Assembly (NCBI GenBank): GCA_001593855.1
Contig: LUCC01000035.1
Span: 1 to 8,018 of the forward strand
Reading direction: 5' to 3'
Length of the DNA stretch: 8,018 nt
From: Candidatus Hecatellales archaeon B24
GTDB lineage: Archaea; Thermoproteota; Bathyarchaeia; Hecatellales; Hecatellaceae
Shown here: piece by piece, positions 5,317 through 8,018 of the stretch
How the letters are laid out: the number at the start of each line of letters is the position of its first letter
Position numbering within the stretch: the first letter of the stretch is position 1
Notes under the pieces: model-generated
Databases searched by the model: none
Told to the model about the DNA's origin: nothing
What the model saw: only the letters and a program-made list of their open reading frames with translations
Made by a program: the position numbers and the translations under genes

Positions 5317-7572
5317 ATGCTTCAGGAAGAAGATGAGCTTAAAAGGGCTATCTGTTTTGCCTGTTCAAGCCAGGCTGGCGTGCTGGCAAAGGTTAGAAAT
5401 GGCAGGGTTGTAGAGCTCAGAGGAGAGCCGGACCACTACCTCAATAAGGGATGGCTCTGCGAGAGGGCTTACGCCTTCATCGAGCACCTGTACCATCCTG
5501 AACGTTTAAACTACCCGTTAAAGAGGGTGGGCGAAAGAGGAGAAGGCAGATGGGAAAGAATCTCATGGGATAAAGCGTTAGACGAGATAGCTGAAAAACT
5601 GAGGGAAATAAAAGAGAAGTATGGTGCTGAAGCGGTTGCAACCACCGGAGGCACGGGCAGAGGCCACCAGGAAACCTTCAAGAAAAGGTTCATGAACCTT
5701 TTCGGAAGCCCTAACACGGCCAACGCAGGCCAATGGTGCGCCATCAACTCCTACCTCGTGGAAACAGCAGTCTACGGTTTTCTAACTAGGTATAAGGCCG
5801 GTCCTCACCCAGCCAAATGCATTGTGATATGGGGGCAAAACCCTGACCAGTCTAGGCCATGCGAGTTCAGGAGGCTCATGGAACTTAAAAAGGCGGGAAG
5901 CAAGTTCATCGTCATAGACCCAAGACGCTCCGAAACCGTGGAGAAGCTGGCTGACAGGTGGCTGCAGATCCGGCCTGGCACCGACGCCGCTCTTGCCCTC
6001 GGATGGATAAACGTGATTATAGAGGAGGAACTGTACGACAGGGATTTCGTTGAGAAGTGGTGCTTCGGCTTTGAAAGGCTGAAAGAGCGTGCACGGGAGT
6101 ATCCGCCTGAAAAAGTTTCTAGGATAACTTGGATACCTGAAAGGGAAATCGTGGAGTCGGCGCGAATGTACGCGACGGTGAAGCCTGCCTCCATCAGGTG
6201 GGGCCTAAGAACGGACATAGGGAGAAACGCCACTTCTAATATTCATGCCAAAGCCATCCTACGCGCGATAACCGGCAACCTTGACGTGTTCGGCGGAGAC
6301 ATGCTCTACGGGCCTTGTGAAAAGGTAAACTACGGACCACCATTCGAATACACAGAGCTTCTTCCCCGAGAGCAAAGGGGGAAACAGCTTGGAGCAGACA
6401 GGCATAAGCTTTGGACGTGGCCTGGATACCAGCTAATCCACGATGCCGCGAAGGCCTACTGGTATGGGAAGGGCTGCGTTTTCTCCTATGCGCCCGCATG
6501 CCATGAGCCTGACGTTTGGCGTGCCATCCTAACCGGTAAGCCCTATCCTGTTAAGGCTGTAATCTGCGGCGGAAACAACCCGGTTGTAGACTACCCCAAC
6601 AGCAGGCTCGTCTACAAGGCGTTGAAAAGCCCGAACCTCGAGCTTTTCGTGGTTTTAGAGCAGTGGATGACACCTACAGCCATGCTTGCAGACTACGTTT
6701 TCCCCGTGGCCAACTGGCTTGAAATGCCTGTCGTGCACATGTCAACCTTGGACGGGCTTACAAACTTCGTGGCTGCCGGCGAAAAAACCGTGAACCCCCT
6801 CTACGAGCGTAAACCAGACTACTACTTCTACCAGGGACTCGGGCTGAGGCTTGGCCAAGAGAAATACTGGCGTAAAACGTTGGAAGAGGAATGGGAATAC
6901 TTCCTGAAACCGCTGATGGAAGAGCTGGGCGTGAAATCCTACGAGGAGTTCGCACGGAAAATTCGATGGTGGTTCCCCCCGTTAGAGGAGAAGAAATACG
7001 AGAAAGTCAACCCCGAAACAGGGAAGCCCAGAGGATTCGCAACGCCGACGGGAAAGGTTGAACTGTACTCAACCATTCTTGAAAGGCTGGGATACGACCC
7101 TCTGCCCCACTACGAGGAGCCCCCAGAAACCCCGGTAAGCAGCCCCAAGCTGGCGGAGGAATACCCGTTAATCCTCATCACCGGAGCCAGATTCAGACCC
7201 TTCCACCACTCAGAACACCGGCAGCTATCCACGCTTAGAAAGCTATGGCCGGAGCCAACCGCTGAAATCCATCCGGACACCGCTGGGAGGCTTGGGATAA
7301 AGGACGGAGAATGGGTTGTAATCGAAAATCCGAGGGGTAAAATAAAGCATAAGGCGAAGCTTACCACGAGGGTTCACCCCAGAATGGTCAGCGTCCAGCA
7401 CGGCTGGTGGTTCCCAGAGGAAATCCCAGAAGACCCGGTTCTGTTCAGAGCCTTCGAATCAAACCCAAACGTCTTCACAAGCGACGAAGACGAATACTGC
7501 GACCCCCCAACAGGAGCAGCAGCCTTCCAACCCTACCTCTGCAAAGTCTACCCAGCCAGAAAATACACCTAA
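5317..7572 (+). CDS. molybdopterin (Mo/W-bisMGD) oxidoreductase, DMSO reductase superfamily, with an incomplete N-terminal Fe-S motif
   Basis: 751 residues, whole catalytic subunit. Domains in order: N-terminal Fe-S segment (about 11-60), bis-MGD-binding core (about 60-560), and C-terminal cofactor-binding domain (about 615-745). The Fe-S segment has C13, C16 and C48 (GWLCERA) but Ala20 where the third cysteine of CxxCxxxC should be. Family landmarks are LNYPLKRVGERGEGRWERISW, FGSPNTANAGQWCAIN with C141 as probable metal ligand, DPRRSETVEKLADRW, RPGTDAALALGW, EQWMTPTAMLADYVFP and GFATPTGKVELYS (573-585). No Tat signal precedes it, so it should be cytoplasmic. No ferredoxin-like B subunit or membrane anchor follows it; the next gene is on the other strand. 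General style resembles the acetylene hydratase and thiosulfate/polysulfide reductase-like branch, but substrate cannot be assigned. The upstream iron-sulfur flavoprotein is a candidate redox partner. It has its own promoter and probably a leaderless start. Confidence 0.95.
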   Translation: MLQEEDELKRAICFACSSQAGVLAKVRNGRVVELRGEPDHYLNKGWLCERAYAFIEHLYHPERLNYPLKRVGERGEGRWERISWDKALDEIAEKLREIKEKYGAEAVATTGGTGRGHQETFKKRFMNLFGSPNTANAGQWCAINSYLVETAVYGFLTRYKAGPHPAKCIVIWGQNPDQSRPCEFRRLMELKKAGSKFIVIDPRRSETVEKLADRWLQIRPGTDAALALGWINVIIEEELYDRDFVEKWCFGFERLKERAREYPPEKVSRITWIPEREIVESARMYATVKPASIRWGLRTDIGRNATSNIHAKAILRAITGNLDVFGGDMLYGPCEKVNYGPPFEYTELLPREQRGKQLGADRHKLWTWPGYQLIHDAAKAYWYGKGCVFSYAPACHEPDVWRAILTGKPYPVKAVICGGNNPVVDYPNSRLVYKALKSPNLELFVVLEQWMTPTAMLADYVFPVANWLEMPVVHMSTLDGLTNFVAAGEKTVNPLYERKPDYYFYQGLGLRLGQEKYWRKTLEEEWEYFLKPLMEELGVKSYEEFARKIRWWFPPLEEKKYEKVNPETGKPRGFATPTGKVELYSTILERLGYDPLPHYEEPPETPVSSPKLAEEYPLILITGARFRPFHHSEHRQLSTLRKLWPEPTAEIHPDTAGRLGIKDGEWVVIENPRGKIKHKAKLTTRVHPRMVSVQHGWWFPEEIPEDPVLFRAFESNPNVFTSDEDEYCDPPTGAAAFQPYLCKVYPARKYT

Positions 7573-7682
7573 AAATTCCCACCCAGCTTAAAGGTGGCGG
7601 GCCCGGTACTCGTACCCAAATGAGTTCAAGTTTTCTTAGAAGTTTAAGTTAGTAGCATGTTTGCCAACCCAAAACATGATTT
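7573..7682. other. convergent intergenic region
   Basis: About 110 bases separate the stop of the oxidoreductase (plus strand) from the stop of the PIN gene (minus strand). Besides the hairpin at 7656-7684 it holds a weaker 5-bp stem (CCACC at 7579-7583 with GGTGG at 7593-7597, 9-base loop), a short GC-rich patch around 7597-7606, and a T-rich stretch at 7629-7650. No gene-like coding or tRNA structure was recognised. Confidence 0.5.
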
Positions 7683-7684
7683 TT
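7656..7684 (+). terminator. terminator-like hairpin with T-tract after the oxidoreductase gene
   Basis: CATGTTT (7656-7662) and AAACATG (7672-7678) form a perfect 7-bp stem with a 9-base loop, followed directly by ATTTTT. Read on the plus strand this resembles an intrinsic terminator for the oxidoreductase message. Archaeal termination depends mainly on T-tracts and less on hairpins, so the T-runs around 7631 and 7680 may be the working part. The T-tract overlaps the stop of the minus-strand PIN gene. Confidence 0.4.
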
Positions 7685-8018
7685 AGGGGGTTAGTAGTTC
7701 CGAGGCTACAATGTTTTTCGAAAAGTTGTACAGTTTTTGGTCCGCTGTGTATAGGATGGCTTTAAGCTTCTGTGCTGCTGCCACTTGAGCAGAGTCGTAG
7801 ACGGTAATGCCTAATTTTAGGGCTAGTTTTATGGCCTCCTCCAGAAGCCCCCTAACGGTCAGAATGTTTAAGCCATCGTAGATTTCTGCAAGGTCTTTAG
7901 CTGCGGATAAAGCTTCACCCTCTTTTAAAGCCTTATACAGTTTTGCATGCTTCCAGATTGCGTTTAATCCTTCAATTAAAGTTATGTCTACAGCGTACAG
8001 GCTGCAGCCTTCCTCTAG
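7683..8018 (-). CDS. PIN-domain protein (VapC-like ribonuclease), 5'-truncated
   Basis: On the minus strand the frame is open from the window end to a TAA at 7685-7683, giving 111 residues without the N terminus. PIN landmarks are visible: an acidic residue in DITLIEGLNAIWKH (E16 of the visible part), TVYDSAQVAAA with D75, and ILYTADQKL with D93. These supply three of the four usual metal-binding acids; the first Asp, near the true N terminus, is off the window. PIN proteins of this size are usually VapC toxins, single-strand ribonucleases that cut tRNA or rRNA and are paired with a small antitoxin encoded just upstream. Any antitoxin would lie beyond 8018. The gene is clearly more AT-rich than the rest of the window, as is common for mobile toxin-antitoxin genes. 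Orphan PIN proteins with roles in RNA processing are the alternative. Confidence 0.85.
   Translation of the reverse strand, partial: LEEGCSLYAVDITLIEGLNAIWKHAKLYKALKEGEALSAAKDLAEIYDGLNILTVRGLLEEAIKLALKLGITVYDSAQVAAAQKLKAILYTADQKLYNFSKNIVASELLTP

Noticed and set aside
5805..6233. Minus-strand open frame of about 140 codons opposite the molybdoenzyme gene
   Set aside because: No domain signature, and the plus-strand frame is conserved through the whole stretch. The same reasoning removes the minus-strand frame at 895-1257 and the other antisense frames.
5317..7572. Naming the molybdoenzyme an acetylene hydratase
   Set aside because: The overall style is similar, but the catalytic Asp I recall right after the second cluster Cys in acetylene hydratase is Ser17 here, and the third cluster Cys is missing.
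7598..7640. A tRNA-like start (GGGCCCGGTACTCG) after the oxidoreductase gene
   Set aside because: No anticodon arm, T-loop consensus or acceptor complement could be laid out on either strand.
7407..7652. Plus-strand frame running past the oxidoreductase stop into the intergenic region
   Set aside because: It overlaps the conserved C terminus of the oxidoreductase in another frame, its product is Pro/Arg/Ser-rich without motifs, and no ribosome binding site precedes it.

Overview
The window looks archaeal, and most likely comes from an uncultivated, non-methanogen-type lineage such as the Bathyarchaeia. That lineage is an inference. Three things point to archaea: a Taw1-type tRNA wybutosine enzyme, a translin-family protein with archaeal features, and a complete O-phosphoseryl-tRNA(Cys) ligase (SepRS). 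Upstream sites are TATA-like (CTTTAT core), and a GTG and a TTG start are used. GC content is around half, falling visibly in the last 300-odd bases.

Layout. 2-460: the 3' part of an HD-superfamily hydrolase. 518-4569: a tight same-strand run of taw1, a translin-family gene, sepS and an alpha/beta hydrolase, with gaps of 1, 5 and 23 bases, which reads as one operon. 4641-5243: an iron-sulfur flavoprotein with its own TATA-like box and a strong ribosome binding site. 5317-7572: a large molybdopterin (Mo/W-bisMGD) oxidoreductase, again with its own TATA-like box and probably leaderless. 7573-7682: a convergent intergenic stretch with a terminator-like hairpin. 7683-8018: the 3' part of a PIN-domain (VapC-like) gene on the minus strand, cut by the window end.

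How the genes fit together. The first operon centres on tRNA: Taw1 modifies G37 of tRNA-Phe, SepRS charges tRNA-Cys with phosphoserine, and between them sits a translin-family protein that keeps the acidic residues of the TRAX/C3PO nuclease. This suggests that the archaeal translin acts in tRNA processing or turnover. The second block pairs an FMN/[4Fe-4S] electron-transfer protein with a soluble molybdoenzyme that has no visible electron-transfer or membrane subunit. The molybdoenzyme keeps only three of the four usual N-terminal cluster cysteines.

Most worth a second look: the taw1-translin-sepS cluster, the missing cluster cysteine in the molybdoenzyme, and a substitution in the phosphoserine pocket of SepRS. 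No CRISPR array, insertion sequence, tRNA or rRNA gene was seen.
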